The position numbers and the translations under genes were made by a program. Below are positions 15,148-24,160 of a stretch of 64,000 bases of DNA, piece by piece (the first letter of the stretch is position 1; every line of letters begins with the position of its first letter). Origin of the DNA: Shewanella fodinae (GTDB lineage Bacteria > Pseudomonadota > Gammaproteobacteria > Enterobacterales > Shewanellaceae). The notes beneath the pieces were generated by a model that was not told the origin of the DNA, did no database searches, and worked only from the letters and a program-made list of their open reading frames with translations. Location of the stretch: NCBI RefSeq assembly GCF_014651955.1, contig NZ_BMXW01000021.1, positions 1 through 64,000 on the forward strand. Direction: 5' to 3'.

Positions 15148-16511
15148 CAACCTTCCCTCTCAATAATGGTCAGGCAGGCCCGTAATTCCTGACCGTAATC
15201 ATACTTGCTGGGACACACAAAGGTGCACAGTGCCAGATCTTCTTCATCCAGTTCCAGCGCGCCTAACAGCTGGGCTTCGTCGGTATCGCGCACCACCAAG
15301 TCCCGCACCAGCAGTGTCGGCAAAATATCCAGTGGCATCACCCGATCCAGTTGCCCGAATGCCAACATGGCACGTTTGGCACCACCGCTATGGGTAGTCA
15401 TGGCAAACAGCTTACGCGGCAAAAAACGCGACAACACCGCACCAGTCACCGAAAACAGATCTTTCCCAGGACGTACCCACGGCAATACGCTGGCACGGTG
15501 ATCTTCTTTAAGCACTGAGACTTGAGGCCGGAAACGGCTGAGATAATCCAGTTCGGCCACCGCGGTAAAACCACCCAATACCGAACCAGACACCACCCGG
15601 CAGAGTTCCGGCTGCTGCAGTTCTCCGGCAAGCAACTCACTGATACAAGCGCCGCTGATGGTGCGCAACAACCGCGGATTACTTACCTGTGGGCCTGCCA
15701 CCGAAATTACTCGGCTGTTATCCAACTCCCCGGTGGTGAACAACTGTCCGATAGCGATAACATCCTGATAGCCGATATGCCAGACTTGGCGCTCCAGCGT
15801 GACTGGCAGTAGATGATGGATGTGAGTGCCTACCAACCCGGCAGGATGCACCCCGGCAAAACGCCAGCTTTCCACTTTAGGTAACTCAGCCCCCGGTAAG
15901 GCCTCAGGCTTGCCGTCTTGGCATAAAAACAGTTTACCGTCAGTCAGATGCGCCAATACCTGTAGGCCAGCAACAAAATCATCAGCGGCGGCGTTAATAA
16001 TCGGCCGGGGATCAGCGGCTAACGGATTGGTATCGGTGGCGGTAATAAAAATGGCGGCGGGGACACTGCCGGGTTTAGGAGCGCGCGAGAAAGGTCGCGT
16101 GCGCAGCGCCACCCACAGCCCACTTTCCAGCAACTTCTGCTGCACCGCGTCACGGCTCAGTGCCGTCAAATCGGCTTCAGCACCAAAATTGATATAGTCG
16201 TCGCCCTCCAGCGTAATCACCACCGACAGCAGGACGCGCCGGTCTCCACGATTAATAGCACTGACCACACCGCTAGCAGGTGCGGTAAAACGCACCCCGG
16301 GGTTACTCTTATCTTCAAACAGTGGCTGTCCTTTGCGAACGCGTTCACCTTCTTCCACCAGCATGGTCGGTTTCAGGCCCACATATTCGTGTCCCAACAA
16401 AGCCACCCGCGACACCGGTTTGGCCACCTCCACTATTTGCCTAGGGGCACCCGCGATGGGCAAATCCAGCCCTTTGCTAATCGTGATAACACGCTCGGTT
16501 AAACTCGACAT
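15147..16511 (-). CDS. nqrA: Na+-NQR subunit A
   Basis: The cytoplasmic subunit that docks on NqrB and takes part in quinone reduction. The N terminus (ITISKGLDLPIAGAP) is diagnostic, and the length of about 454 residues is normal. I chose ATG 16511; in-frame starts at 16529 and 16544 exist, but none has a strong ribosome binding site. First gene of the operon, divergent from the nap cluster. The promoter should lie in 16512-16900. Confidence 0.96.
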   Translation of the reverse strand: MSSLTERVITISKGLDLPIAGAPRQIVEVAKPVSRVALLGHEYVGLKPTMLVEEGERVRKGQPLFEDKSNPGVRFTAPASGVVSAINRGDRRVLLSVVITLEGDDYINFGAEADLTALSRDAVQQKLLESGLWVALRTRPFSRAPKPGSVPAAIFITATDTNPLAADPRPIINAAADDFVAGLQVLAHLTDGKLFLCQDGKPEALPGAELPKVESWRFAGVHPAGLVGTHIHHLLPVTLERQVWHIGYQDVIAIGQLFTTGELDNSRVISVAGPQVSNPRLLRTISGACISELLAGELQQPELCRVVSGSVLGGFTAVAELDYLSRFRPQVSVLKEDHRASVLPWVRPGKDLFSVTGAVLSRFLPRKLFAMTTHSGGAKRAMLAFGQLDRVMPLDILPTLLVRDLVVRDTDEAQLLGALELDEEDLALCTFVCPSKYDYGQELRACLTIIEREG

Positions 16512-17053
16512 AGCGTTTGCTCTCATGATTTTTAATTCATCCAATGCTATAGAATCGCTGACTAAATTACCGCCAACTGCATCACACTAGAACGATACAT
16601 GTAATATAAATACGTAAATTTTTAAATTTATGCGGCAACAACAACTTAAATTAACCTTAAAAGGTAATAAATTTACGTTTTAAATTTCCAGGAATGCTGA
16701 ACAGAAAGGTACAAACAGAGATGGGCGCCTTCCTGGCATCATTGCTGTCTTTTCCATAACTCATCGGCTAAAACTCACCAGCGAATAAGATAAGCCGGGT
16801 TTATGACGCTTTAATGCAACCATAACGGCATTAACATCCGGTTGCCGCCATCACAACCCTCAATACCCGATAATTTGAAAAATTGCGAACAGGATCACTA
16901 TGAAAATTATGATCTCGATCGCCTATCCCCCGGATTACCTCTTGCGGGGTATATCTCTCTAACTTTGCTAAGTTCTAGACTTTTCGCACATACCGCTTCT
17001 AGGCCAATCGCCAACCTTTGGCAAGCCACGGAACTCCGCGAAGGTAGTTGAAT
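16512..17053. other. Divergent regulatory region nqr / nap
   Basis: A 540-base non-coding stretch between nqrA (minus) and napD (plus). It is AT-rich at 16590-16690 (possible nqr promoter, no clear boxes) and contains a NarP-type site at 16936-16951. A 69-codon open frame at 16842-17051 lies over the site and has no ribosome binding site, so it is not taken as a gene. I saw no convincing FNR or CRP palindrome. Confidence 0.6.
16936..16951. promoter_or_regulatory. NarP/NarL 7-2-7 binding site before nap
   Basis: TACCTCTTGCGGGGTA matches the inverted heptamer consensus TACYYMT-N2-AKRRGTA at 13 of 14 positions. It lies about 103 bases before the napD start, with a possible -10 (TAAGTT, 16969-16974) downstream. 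In gammaproteobacteria this arrangement is used by NarP to activate periplasmic nitrate reductase genes in nitrate. Confidence 0.65.
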
Positions 17054-17320
17054 ATGTATCAACCGTTAACTCAGGAATACCACATAACCAGTCTGGTGAT
17101 CCATGCTGATCCCGGTCATATCGGTCAGGTTAGTGCTGATATTTCGCGGCTATCCGGCACCGAAATCCATGCCAGCACCCAAGAAGGCAAGTTAGTAGTC
17201 ACTATCGAAGCTGATAACCAACAATCCGTCCTTGAGCAAGTGGAAACCATCAACCGACTGCCGGGCGTGTTGTCCAGCAGCCTTGTCTATCACCAGGTTG
17301 AAACCTTCAGCCATTCATAA
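17054..17320 (+). CDS. napD: Nitrate reductase maturation chaperone NapD
   Basis: NapD binds the twin-arginine signal of NapA and delays its export until the cofactor is inserted. The 88-residue protein has the family layout: [14 protein letters not shown] at the N terminus and a ferredoxin-like fold ending in [21 protein letters not shown] at 17054 has AAGG nine bases upstream. It heads napDAGHB and is 25 bases from napA. Confidence 0.95.
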   Translation: MYQPLTQEYHITSLVIHADPGHIGQVSADISRLSGTEIHASTQEGKLVVTIEADNQQSVLEQVETINRLPGVLSSSLVYHQVETFSHS

Positions 17321-17345
17321 CGATCATAAAAAACGAGGAAACACT

Positions 17346-19829
17346 ATGAGCATAAGTCGCCGCGAGTTTCTAAAAGCCAATGCCGCTGTTGCTGCGGCCT
17401 CGGCCATTGGCGCCACGCTGCCAGTGAAAATTGTTGAAGCTGCTGAACACAGTGACAATATCAAATGGGATAAAGCCCCTTGTCGCTTCTGTGGTACCGG
17501 TTGTTCGGTACTGGTAGGCACCCGTGATGGCAAAGTTGTCGCCACCAAAGGGGACCCGGAAAGTCCAGTAAACCGTGGGCTGAACTGCATCAAAGGCTAC
17601 TTCCTGTCAAAAATTATGTATGGAAAAGATCGTCTGACCACGCCATTGCTGCGAATGAAGGACGGCAAGTATGACAAAGAAGGGGAATTTACCCCGGTCA
17701 GTTGGGATACTGCTTTTGATGTGATGGCAGAAAAGTGGAAACACGCCCTCAAAACTAAGGGCCCCACCAGTATTGGTATGTTCGGCTCTGGTCAGTGGAC
17801 CGTATGGGAAGGTTATGCGGCGGTCAAACTGCATAAAGCCGGTTTTCTCACCAACAACATCGACCCTAACGCCCGTCATTGCATGGCCTCGGCCGTGGTT
17901 GGTTTTATGCGTACCTTCGGTATTGATGAACCGATGGGCTGTTATGATGACCTAGAAGCCGCCGACCACTTTGTGCTGTGGGGCGCCAACATGGCGGAGA
18001 TGCATCCGGTACTGTGGGCGCGCTTATCTGACCGGCGTTTAAGTAATCCCAACAGCAAGGTGCATGTGCTGTCCACCTTCCAGAATCGTTCCTTCGACCT
18101 GGCGGATAACCCGATTGTGTTCAAACCACAATCCGATTTGGTCATCCTCAATTTTATCGCTAACTACATTATTCAGAATGGTGCAGTCAATCAGGACTTT
18201 GTCAGCAAACACACTCACTTTGCCAAAGGCGTGACCGACATAGGTTATGGGCTGCGGCCAAATCATCCGCTGGAACAGAAAGCGAAAAATCCGGGCAACG
18301 GTAAATCCAGCCCGATAACTTTTGAAGAATACGCCCAGTTTGTCAGCACCTACACGCTGGAATATGCCGCCAAGATGAGTGGCGTTGCGCCAGAAAAACT
18401 GCTCGAGCTGGCAAAAGCCTATGCCGATCCCAACATCAAGGTGATCAGCCTGTGGACTATGGGCATCAACCAGCACGTGCGTGGCGTATGGGCAAACAAT
18501 ATGCTGTACAACCTGCATCTGCTGACTGGCAAAATCTCCACTCCCGGTAACAGCCCCTATTCATTAACCGGTCAACCTTCTGCCTGTGGCACCGCACGCG
18601 AAGTGGGTACCTTTGCCCATCGTCTGCCCGCCGATATGGTGGTGACCAATGACAAACACCGCGCCATTGCTGAAAAAATCTGGCAGTTACCAGAAGGCTC
18701 GATCCCGGCTAAACCGGGTTACCATGCGGTACTGCAAAGCCGCATGCTAAAAGATGGCAAGCTCAACTGTTATTGGAGCATGTGTACCAACAACATGCAG
18801 GCTGGCCCCAACATTAACGAAGAGATTTATCCCGGCTTCCGCCATCCAGAAAACTTTATCGTGGTGTCCGATCCCTATCCAACGGTGACGGCCATGACCG
18901 CCGATCTGATCCTGCCAACCGCTATGTGGGTGGAAAAAGAAGGCGCCTACGGTAATGCCGAACGCCGCACGCACATGTGGCATCAGCAGGTAAAAGCCCC
19001 ACAAGGCGCCCAGTCTGACCTGTGGCAACTGATGGAATTTGCCAAACGTTTCAAAGTGGCCGAAGTGTGGCCAACAGAACTCGTGGCGAAGAAACCAGAA
19101 TATGCTGACAAAACATTGTTCGATGTGCTGTTTGCCAACGGCGTGGTCAACAAATTCCCGGTCAGTGACTGCCAAGCCGCACTCAATGATGAATCACAGC
19201 ACTTTGGTTTTTACGTGCAAAAAGGCCTGTTTGAAGAGTATGCCAGCTTCGGTCGCGGTCATGGTCATGATCTCGCCGACTTTGATGCTTACCACGCCAG
19301 CCGCGGTTTGCGTTGGCCCGTTGTTAACGGTAAGGAAACGCTACGCCGCTTTGTGGAAGGTGCAGATCCTTATGTAAAAGCTGGCAGCGGTTATCAGTTC
19401 TACGGCAAACCGGACGGCAAAGCGGTGATCTTCGCCCTGCCCTATGAACCGGCGGCAGAAGAACCGAACGCAGAATACGATCTGTGGATGAGTACTGGCC
19501 GCGTGTTGGAACACTGGCACACCGCGACCATGACCGCCCGAGTACCAGAGCTGTACCGCGCTTACCCAGATGCACAGATATTTATGCACCCGGAAGATGC
19601 CAGCGCGCGTGGGCTGAAACGCGGCGATGAAGTGGTAGTCGCCTCATCTCGCGGTCAACTGAAAACCCGTGTTGAAACGAAAGGCCGTAATAAACCGCCT
19701 CGTGGCGTGGTGTTTATGCCGTTCTTTGACGCACGGCAGTTGGTGAATAAGTTGATGCTGGATGCCACCGATCCGCTGTCAAAAGAAACCGACTTTAAAA
19801 AATGCCCAGTGAAAGTCATGAAGGCGTGA
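17346..19829 (+). CDS. napA: Periplasmic nitrate reductase catalytic subunit
   Basis: NapA reduces nitrate to nitrite in the periplasm using a bis-MGD molybdenum centre and one [4Fe-4S] cluster. The 827-residue protein begins with a twin-arginine signal ([17 protein letters not shown]) and has the cluster motif CRFCGTGC with later Cys (GLNCIKGY). Mo-ligand region: [13 protein letters not shown]-terminal pterin-binding segments such as [15 protein letters not shown] are present. The longer open frame from 17232 overlaps napD and lacks the signal at its N terminus. Electrons come from NapB and, in Shewanella-type systems, ultimately CymA. Confidence 0.98.
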   Translation: MSISRREFLKANAAVAAASAIGATLPVKIVEAAEHSDNIKWDKAPCRFCGTGCSVLVGTRDGKVVATKGDPESPVNRGLNCIKGYFLSKIMYGKDRLTTPLLRMKDGKYDKEGEFTPVSWDTAFDVMAEKWKHALKTKGPTSIGMFGSGQWTVWEGYAAVKLHKAGFLTNNIDPNARHCMASAVVGFMRTFGIDEPMGCYDDLEAADHFVLWGANMAEMHPVLWARLSDRRLSNPNSKVHVLSTFQNRSFDLADNPIVFKPQSDLVILNFIANYIIQNGAVNQDFVSKHTHFAKGVTDIGYGLRPNHPLEQKAKNPGNGKSSPITFEEYAQFVSTYTLEYAAKMSGVAPEKLLELAKAYADPNIKVISLWTMGINQHVRGVWANNMLYNLHLLTGKISTPGNSPYSLTGQPSACGTAREVGTFAHRLPADMVVTNDKHRAIAEKIWQLPEGSIPAKPGYHAVLQSRMLKDGKLNCYWSMCTNNMQAGPNINEEIYPGFRHPENFIVVSDPYPTVTAMTADLILPTAMWVEKEGAYGNAERRTHMWHQQVKAPQGAQSDLWQLMEFAKRFKVAEVWPTELVAKKPEYADKTLFDVLFANGVVNKFPVSDCQAALNDESQHFGFYVQKGLFEEYASFGRGHGHDLADFDAYHASRGLRWPVVNGKETLRRFVEGADPYVKAGSGYQFYGKPDGKAVIFALPYEPAAEEPNAEYDLWMSTGRVLEHWHTATMTARVPELYRAYPDAQIFMHPEDASARGLKRGDEVVVASSRGQLKTRVETKGRNKPPRGVVFMPFFDARQLVNKLMLDATDPLSKETDFKKCPVKVMKA

Positions 19830-19861
19830 ATGACAGCGCAGCAAACCGCAGGAGACAGATG

Positions 19862-20584
19862 ATGACCACGCAGTCGCCACCGCTTAAAGGGTTAAATCGC
19901 CGCCAGTTTCTGGCGACGTCGGCCCGTTATGCCTGTGCCGCTGGCTTGGTCGGCAGTGGTCTGGTGGCCATCGCTCGCGCGCAGCAATTGGGGCCACAAG
20001 CCTTGCGGCCCCCCGCGGCCTTGGCCGAAGCGGAGTTTCTATCCGCCTGTGTGCGCTGTGGCCTGTGTGTTGAAGCTTGTCCCTATGATACCTTGCAACT
20101 GGCACGCTGGTTTGCGCCAGCGCCCATGGGCACGCCCTGGTTTAGTGCCAGAGACATTCCTTGTGAGATGTGCGATGACATTCCCTGTGTCAAAGCCTGT
20201 CCATCTGGCGCGCTAGATCCCTCGCTACATGATATTAGTGAGGCGAAAATGGGCGTTGCGGTACTCATTGATGAAAAAGCCTGCCTTAACTTCAAGGGAC
20301 TGCGCTGTGACGTGTGTTACCGTGTCTGCCCGTTGCTGGATCAGGCCATCAGCATTGAGATGAGCCGCAACCATCACAGCGACCATCACGCGCTGTTTAT
20401 TCCGGTCGTTAATAGCGACAAGTGCACGGGCTGTGGTAAATGTGAACATGCCTGTGTGCTGGATGTGCCAGCCATCAAGGTGTTGCCACCTGCACTAGCA
20501 CAGGGAAAAGCTGCCGCTCACGACACATATCAGGATACCGGTAGCGTTACGCTGGAGATGCTGAACGGAGGATTCAAACCATGA
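19862..20584 (+). CDS. napG: Ferredoxin-type quinol-dehydrogenase subunit NapG
   Basis: A periplasmic iron-sulfur protein that passes electrons from NapH toward NapAB. It has a twin-arginine signal (NRRQFLATSARYACAAG) and four [4Fe-4S] motifs: CVRCGLCVEACP, CEMCDDIPCVKACP, CDVCYRVCP with an upstream Cys, and CTGCGKCEHAC. ATG 19862 (or 19859) follows GGAG. The stop overlaps napH as ATGA. Confidence 0.95.
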   Translation: MTTQSPPLKGLNRRQFLATSARYACAAGLVGSGLVAIARAQQLGPQALRPPAALAEAEFLSACVRCGLCVEACPYDTLQLARWFAPAPMGTPWFSARDIPCEMCDDIPCVKACPSGALDPSLHDISEAKMGVAVLIDEKACLNFKGLRCDVCYRVCPLLDQAISIEMSRNHHSDHHALFIPVVNSDKCTGCGKCEHACVLDVPAIKVLPPALAQGKAAAHDTYQDTGSVTLEMLNGGFKP

Positions 20585-21465
20585 GCCATCCTTCCAGCCG
20601 TTTTGCCGCAGCGGCGATTGCCCGTCTGGGGTTCTGGAAAGCGCATCGGTTCTTGCTGTTGCGCCGAGCCAGCCAACTCACAGTGCTGACGCTGTTTGCT
20701 ATGGGGCCGTGGGCGGGTATCTGGCTGCTACAAGGTAATCTTTCTGCCAGTCTGCTGCTAGATACGGTGCCGCTAGCCGATCCGCTCACCACCTTACAGG
20801 TGTTATTGACAGGACACTTGCCACAATTCCAGCTGCTGTTAGGGGCCATACTGATTGGGCTGTTCTACGGTTTGCTGGGTGGTCGAGTGTTTTGCAGTTG
20901 GGTCTGCCCCGTCAATATGGTCACGGATTTTGCCGCCTGGTTGCGACGGCGCTTCAACCTGCCGCGGACGCCAGAACTGCCGGGGAAATTCCGCTACTTT
21001 ATGTTGGCGCTGGTGCTGCTGTTGCCAATGCTGACAGGTTTTACCGTGTGGGAGTGGCTCAACCCGGTTCCCATACTCTACCGCGCACTGCTCTTTGGCA
21101 ATGTCACCGGTATCAGCATTATCGTCGCCATATTTTTAGCCGATTTGCTGCTGGCAGAACGGTTATGGTGTTCCCATGTCTGCCCTACCGGTGCCCTGTA
21201 TGGACTGCTAGGTAAACTGTCCCCGGTGAAAATAGCGGCCGTGAAGCGAGAAGCCTGTAATAACTGTATGGACTGCTTCAGTGTCTGCCCAGAACGACAG
21301 CTGCTAAAACCTGCACTCAAAGGCCAACAACGGCTGATCAGCGACGCCGACTGCACCCTGTGTGGACGTTGTATCGATGTCTGCGCTGCCGAAGTTTTTC
21401 AATACAAAAACCGATTTAACAAAGAATTCCAACGATTTGCCCACAAGGCGGAGAACGAGCAATGA
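20581..21465 (+). CDS. napH: Membrane quinol-dehydrogenase subunit NapH
   Basis: A 294-residue integral membrane protein with four helices and cytoplasmic clusters. Features are the conserved Cys-Pro motifs CSWVCP and CSHVCPTG, then two ferredoxin motifs CNNCMDCFSVCP and CTLCGRCIDVC. It forms the NapGH quinol route to the Nap enzyme. Coupled by ATGA overlaps to napG and napB. Confidence 0.95.
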   Translation: MSHPSSRFAAAAIARLGFWKAHRFLLLRRASQLTVLTLFAMGPWAGIWLLQGNLSASLLLDTVPLADPLTTLQVLLTGHLPQFQLLLGAILIGLFYGLLGGRVFCSWVCPVNMVTDFAAWLRRRFNLPRTPELPGKFRYFMLALVLLLPMLTGFTVWEWLNPVPILYRALLFGNVTGISIIVAIFLADLLLAERLWCSHVCPTGALYGLLGKLSPVKIAAVKREACNNCMDCFSVCPERQLLKPALKGQQRLISDADCTLCGRCIDVCAAEVFQYKNRFNKEFQRFAHKAENEQ

Positions 21466-21893
21466 AAAAAAACCTCACCTTAGCTGCACTGTTGATGGTT
21501 ATCGCCGGTTGCAGCGGCCAACACGCTACTACTGCAGCCAAACCCGTTAATGTCACCTCGCTCGGCGGCAAAGCGCCAGTGACCAGCAACGCTGCCGCTG
21601 ACAGCGAAGCCCAATACCCCACCCGCGGTACGGCTATCAACCGTAATTTTTCTGAGCAGCCACCATTAATCCCCCACAAAGCGGATTATCCCATCACGCT
21701 GCAACGTAACAGCTGTCTGGGTTGCCATAGCTGGGATAAAGCTTCTAAAATGAAGGCCACGCCAGTGGCAAAATCCCATGTCATTGATGATAAAGGCACA
21801 CTGAAGGGCCAGAATTACTTCTGTACTCAATGCCATGTGCCACAAGCAGACAATAAACAACCGCTGGTTGGCAACAGTTTCAGCCAGCAGTGA
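21462..21893 (+). CDS. napB: Periplasmic nitrate reductase dihaem cytochrome NapB
   Basis: NapB is the dihaem c-type cytochrome that gives electrons to NapA. The 143-residue protein has two haem motifs, CLGCH and CTQCH, in the usual spacing. The N terminus MKKNLTLAALLMVIAGCSGQ contains a lipobox-like IAGC, so the protein may be a lipoprotein instead of a soluble cytochrome, which would be unusual for NapB. It ends the operon; a terminator follows at 21947. Confidence 0.94.
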   Translation: MKKNLTLAALLMVIAGCSGQHATTAAKPVNVTSLGGKAPVTSNAAADSEAQYPTRGTAINRNFSEQPPLIPHKADYPITLQRNSCLGCHSWDKASKMKATPVAKSHVIDDKGTLKGQNYFCTQCHVPQADNKQPLVGNSFSQQ

Positions 21894-21946
21894 ATGGGCA
21901 AGAAATCACCTTATCTGGTGTTCCTGGGGATAAAGTGATCAGGCAA

Positions 21947-21977
21947 GGCTCCCACGGATCGGGGGCCTAGTCTTTTT
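21947..21977 (+). terminator. Terminator after napB
   Basis: Stem GGCTCCC / GGGGGCC (one G-U pair) with a 7-base loop, followed by TAGTCTTTTT. Placed 54 bases after the napB stop. Confidence 0.65.
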
Positions 21978-22011
21978 ATGATGAGAGTGCATTGCGGGAT
22001 AGATAGCCGCA

Positions 22012-22659
22012 TCAGTTGGCGTTTTTCTGCAGTATGACCACCCGCCGCTCATCATGAAATAGCAACGTCATACCAAAGTGCTGGCATATCCAGCGAAAAC
22101 TGTCGAGATGGAAAAAACTGCAGTGGGTGGGATCACGGGTGTAGTGCCAGTCATAAAACTGTGCGGGCGTTTGCCAACGGTCAGTCATCACTCCGAGGAT
22201 GCCTCCAGGTGACAAATGCTCACTTAACCGTGCAATTTCGTTGGCGGGTTGATGGAAATGTTCGAAACACTCACTTGCCAGAATGAAATCATACTGTGCT
22301 CGTAAAGTGATAGGAAAAAACGCCGGATCATAATTGTCACAGGCAATTCCCTGCCGCGCCAACAACTGCGACATCGTCGGTCCTGGGCCACAGCCAAAAT
22401 CCAGCCCCTGCATTGAAGCTGACAACCAAGGTAGAACTGGCTGCAACAGGCGCATTAAAAACGCCACATAGCCCGCATCATCGATACTGTTGTTATGGGT
22501 GGCGTAATACGCGCGCTCGTCAGCCAGCGATAGGCGATCTGCGGCGGTCAGAAAGATCAATTGGCAGTGACTACACACCAGATAACGCCGCGCCACTCGT
22601 GCGGCTACCGCTTGTTTCTGACCACTATCACCGCAAAGCGGGCAAATCTGCGCTGACAA
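22012..22659 (-). CDS. Class I SAM-dependent methyltransferase with zinc-knuckle N terminus
   Basis: A 215-residue cytosolic methyltransferase. The N terminus has two Cys pairs (CPLC, CSHC) typical of a small zinc ribbon; the SAM motif I is LDFGCGPGPTMS and the post-motif segment ASECFEHFHQP follows. This arrangement fits the methyltransferase type 11/12 group acting on small molecules or proteins; the substrate is unknown. Start is TTG at 22659, six bases from GGAG; the nearby ATG is out of frame. The gene converges with nap. Confidence 0.8.
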   Translation of the reverse strand: MSAQICPLCGDSGQKQAVAARVARRYLVCSHCQLIFLTAADRLSLADERAYYATHNNSIDDAGYVAFLMRLLQPVLPWLSASMQGLDFGCGPGPTMSQLLARQGIACDNYDPAFFPITLRAQYDFILASECFEHFHQPANEIARLSEHLSPGGILGVMTDRWQTPAQFYDWHYTRDPTHCSFFHLDSFRWICQHFGMTLLFHDERRVVILQKNAN

Positions 22660-22820
22660 ACATCACTCCATTGTTCCTGAAAAAACGGCGACACTTTATC
22701 ACCGTCAAGCCCTATTTACTCGCAGATTATGGCTGTTAACGGTAAAAGGATTGCTGGTTATCCGCAACTAAGAGTAAGCGGCTGACTGACGCAAGGCATC
22801 TTGGGCCTATCAGCATGATA

Positions 22821-23963
22821 TCAGTAGCCTAGCTCATTGCTGAGACGGCGAAATCCCTCCGCAACATCTTTGCTTTCAATCATGGCCTGCAGCACCTCGG
22901 CCGCTTTGGCACCATCGAGCATCAGCCGCTTCGCTAAAAACAGTATGAATGCCATCTTGCCTTCTTCGGAGTCTTCATTTGTGGGCAGATCTTGCATCAT
23001 CAGGATCTGGCAAAATGCCTGGGGATATCCCCACAAGGTCAGGATATAAGCACTCAGCAGTGTGGCGTCCTCAAAGTCACTGCGGCTTTCGGGCAACTCC
23101 TCGGCCGACGTCAGTTTCAGCGTCTCCAGCAGCAGTTGACCAATGGCACTTAGCAGTGCCGCCGAAAATAGCATATCCCGCTGTGCCACCGGCATACCAG
23201 CATACTGCGCTAGACGGCGGCAGTAATTGGCATGGATAAATGCCTGATCATTAATATGGCTGTGCACTGACGCTGGCAAACGGTGCCGGATATCTTCGCC
23301 AATCAGCAATGTGGTGATAATTGCCTCGGTCAGCTTGGCCCCCAAACGCGTAATCGCTTCTTGTAACGACGAAGTCTGGCGACTGTAGCCCAGCAGCGCC
23401 GAGTTAGCACTTTGGATCAGCTTGCCACTGACTACCGGGTCATGAACCACCAGTTCCGCACAATCACTAAGATCAGAGTCAGGATCTGCCAGCAGTTGCC
23501 GTAGTTGCATGACCAACTGCGGCATTATCGGCAACTGATTAATGCGCCCGACTCGGCGCCGATCCTCCAGCGTAAACGGCAGTTTCTGCAGGCGCTCTGC
23601 ACAGTTGAATAGATGTTCCAGATCCGCTTCTCGAAACGGTTTAGAGAAAACGAAGTGGCCGTAGGACTCTAACTGTTGAAACACCTCGGATGAAGCATCG
23701 GCCGTCAACAACACACGAATGGCCGTCGGCAGTTTATGGCTGGCCTGTTGGAGGATCTGATTACCGTTAATGCCGGGCATCACATAATCACTGACCACCA
23801 CATCAGCGCTCAGTTCTTTACCATCGCCACAAAACTCCAACCAGCGGCTAGGCTGATCACACAGCACAAAATCCCACTGTGGGCGCAATCTCTTGGCGAC
23901 CCGCAGCAATGCATTGAGCATCAGCATATCATCATCAATAAACACGACCTTGAGTTGACTCAT
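22821..23963 (-). CDS. Response regulator with HDOD output domain
   Basis: A 380-residue two-component protein. The receiver domain (residues 1-120) has the acidic pair IDDD, phosphorylation site SDYVMPG and the conserved TAD and KPF segments. An HDOD domain follows at about 140-350 (INQLPIMPQLVMQLRQLL..ISGK-type VVHDPVVSGKLIQSANS). HDOD proteins are metal-free relatives of HD phosphohydrolases used as signalling scaffolds. Start at 23963 with GGAGG ten bases upstream; the longer frame lacks support. Divergent from a second regulator/kinase pair that probably shares its signal. Confidence 0.88.
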   Translation of the reverse strand: MSQLKVVFIDDDMLMLNALLRVAKRLRPQWDFVLCDQPSRWLEFCGDGKELSADVVVSDYVMPGINGNQILQQASHKLPTAIRVLLTADASSEVFQQLESYGHFVFSKPFREADLEHLFNCAERLQKLPFTLEDRRRVGRINQLPIMPQLVMQLRQLLADPDSDLSDCAELVVHDPVVSGKLIQSANSALLGYSRQTSSLQEAITRLGAKLTEAIITTLLIGEDIRHRLPASVHSHINDQAFIHANYCRRLAQYAGMPVAQRDMLFSAALLSAIGQLLLETLKLTSAEELPESRSDFEDATLLSAYILTLWGYPQAFCQILMMQDLPTNEDSEEGKMAFILFLAKRLMLDGAKAAEVLQAMIESKDVAEGFRRLSNELGY

Positions 23964-24160
23964 GTGCGGTTTCCCTCCTGCAGCGTAAGTCACCCGACTA
24001 CCATAAGCGTTGTGACAAGGTTTGTCGCCTGTCATGTCATCTACTGAGGTCACATATCAGGGTCATCAGCAGCAGACTAACTTGCTAGTATTCATTTTAG
24101 ATCATAAATTTAACTGGCAACGGACAAGTGTACCAGCGACCGGGAGCAAGGAACCTGCCG

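Noticed and set aside
16842-17051. 69-codon ORF before napD
   Set aside because: It covers the NarP site and nap promoter region, has no ribosome binding site and no protein-like pattern.
17232-17345. Longer napA reading frame overlapping napD
   Set aside because: The twin-arginine signal must be N-terminal; the ATG at 17346 fits it and the extension is the napD gene in another frame.
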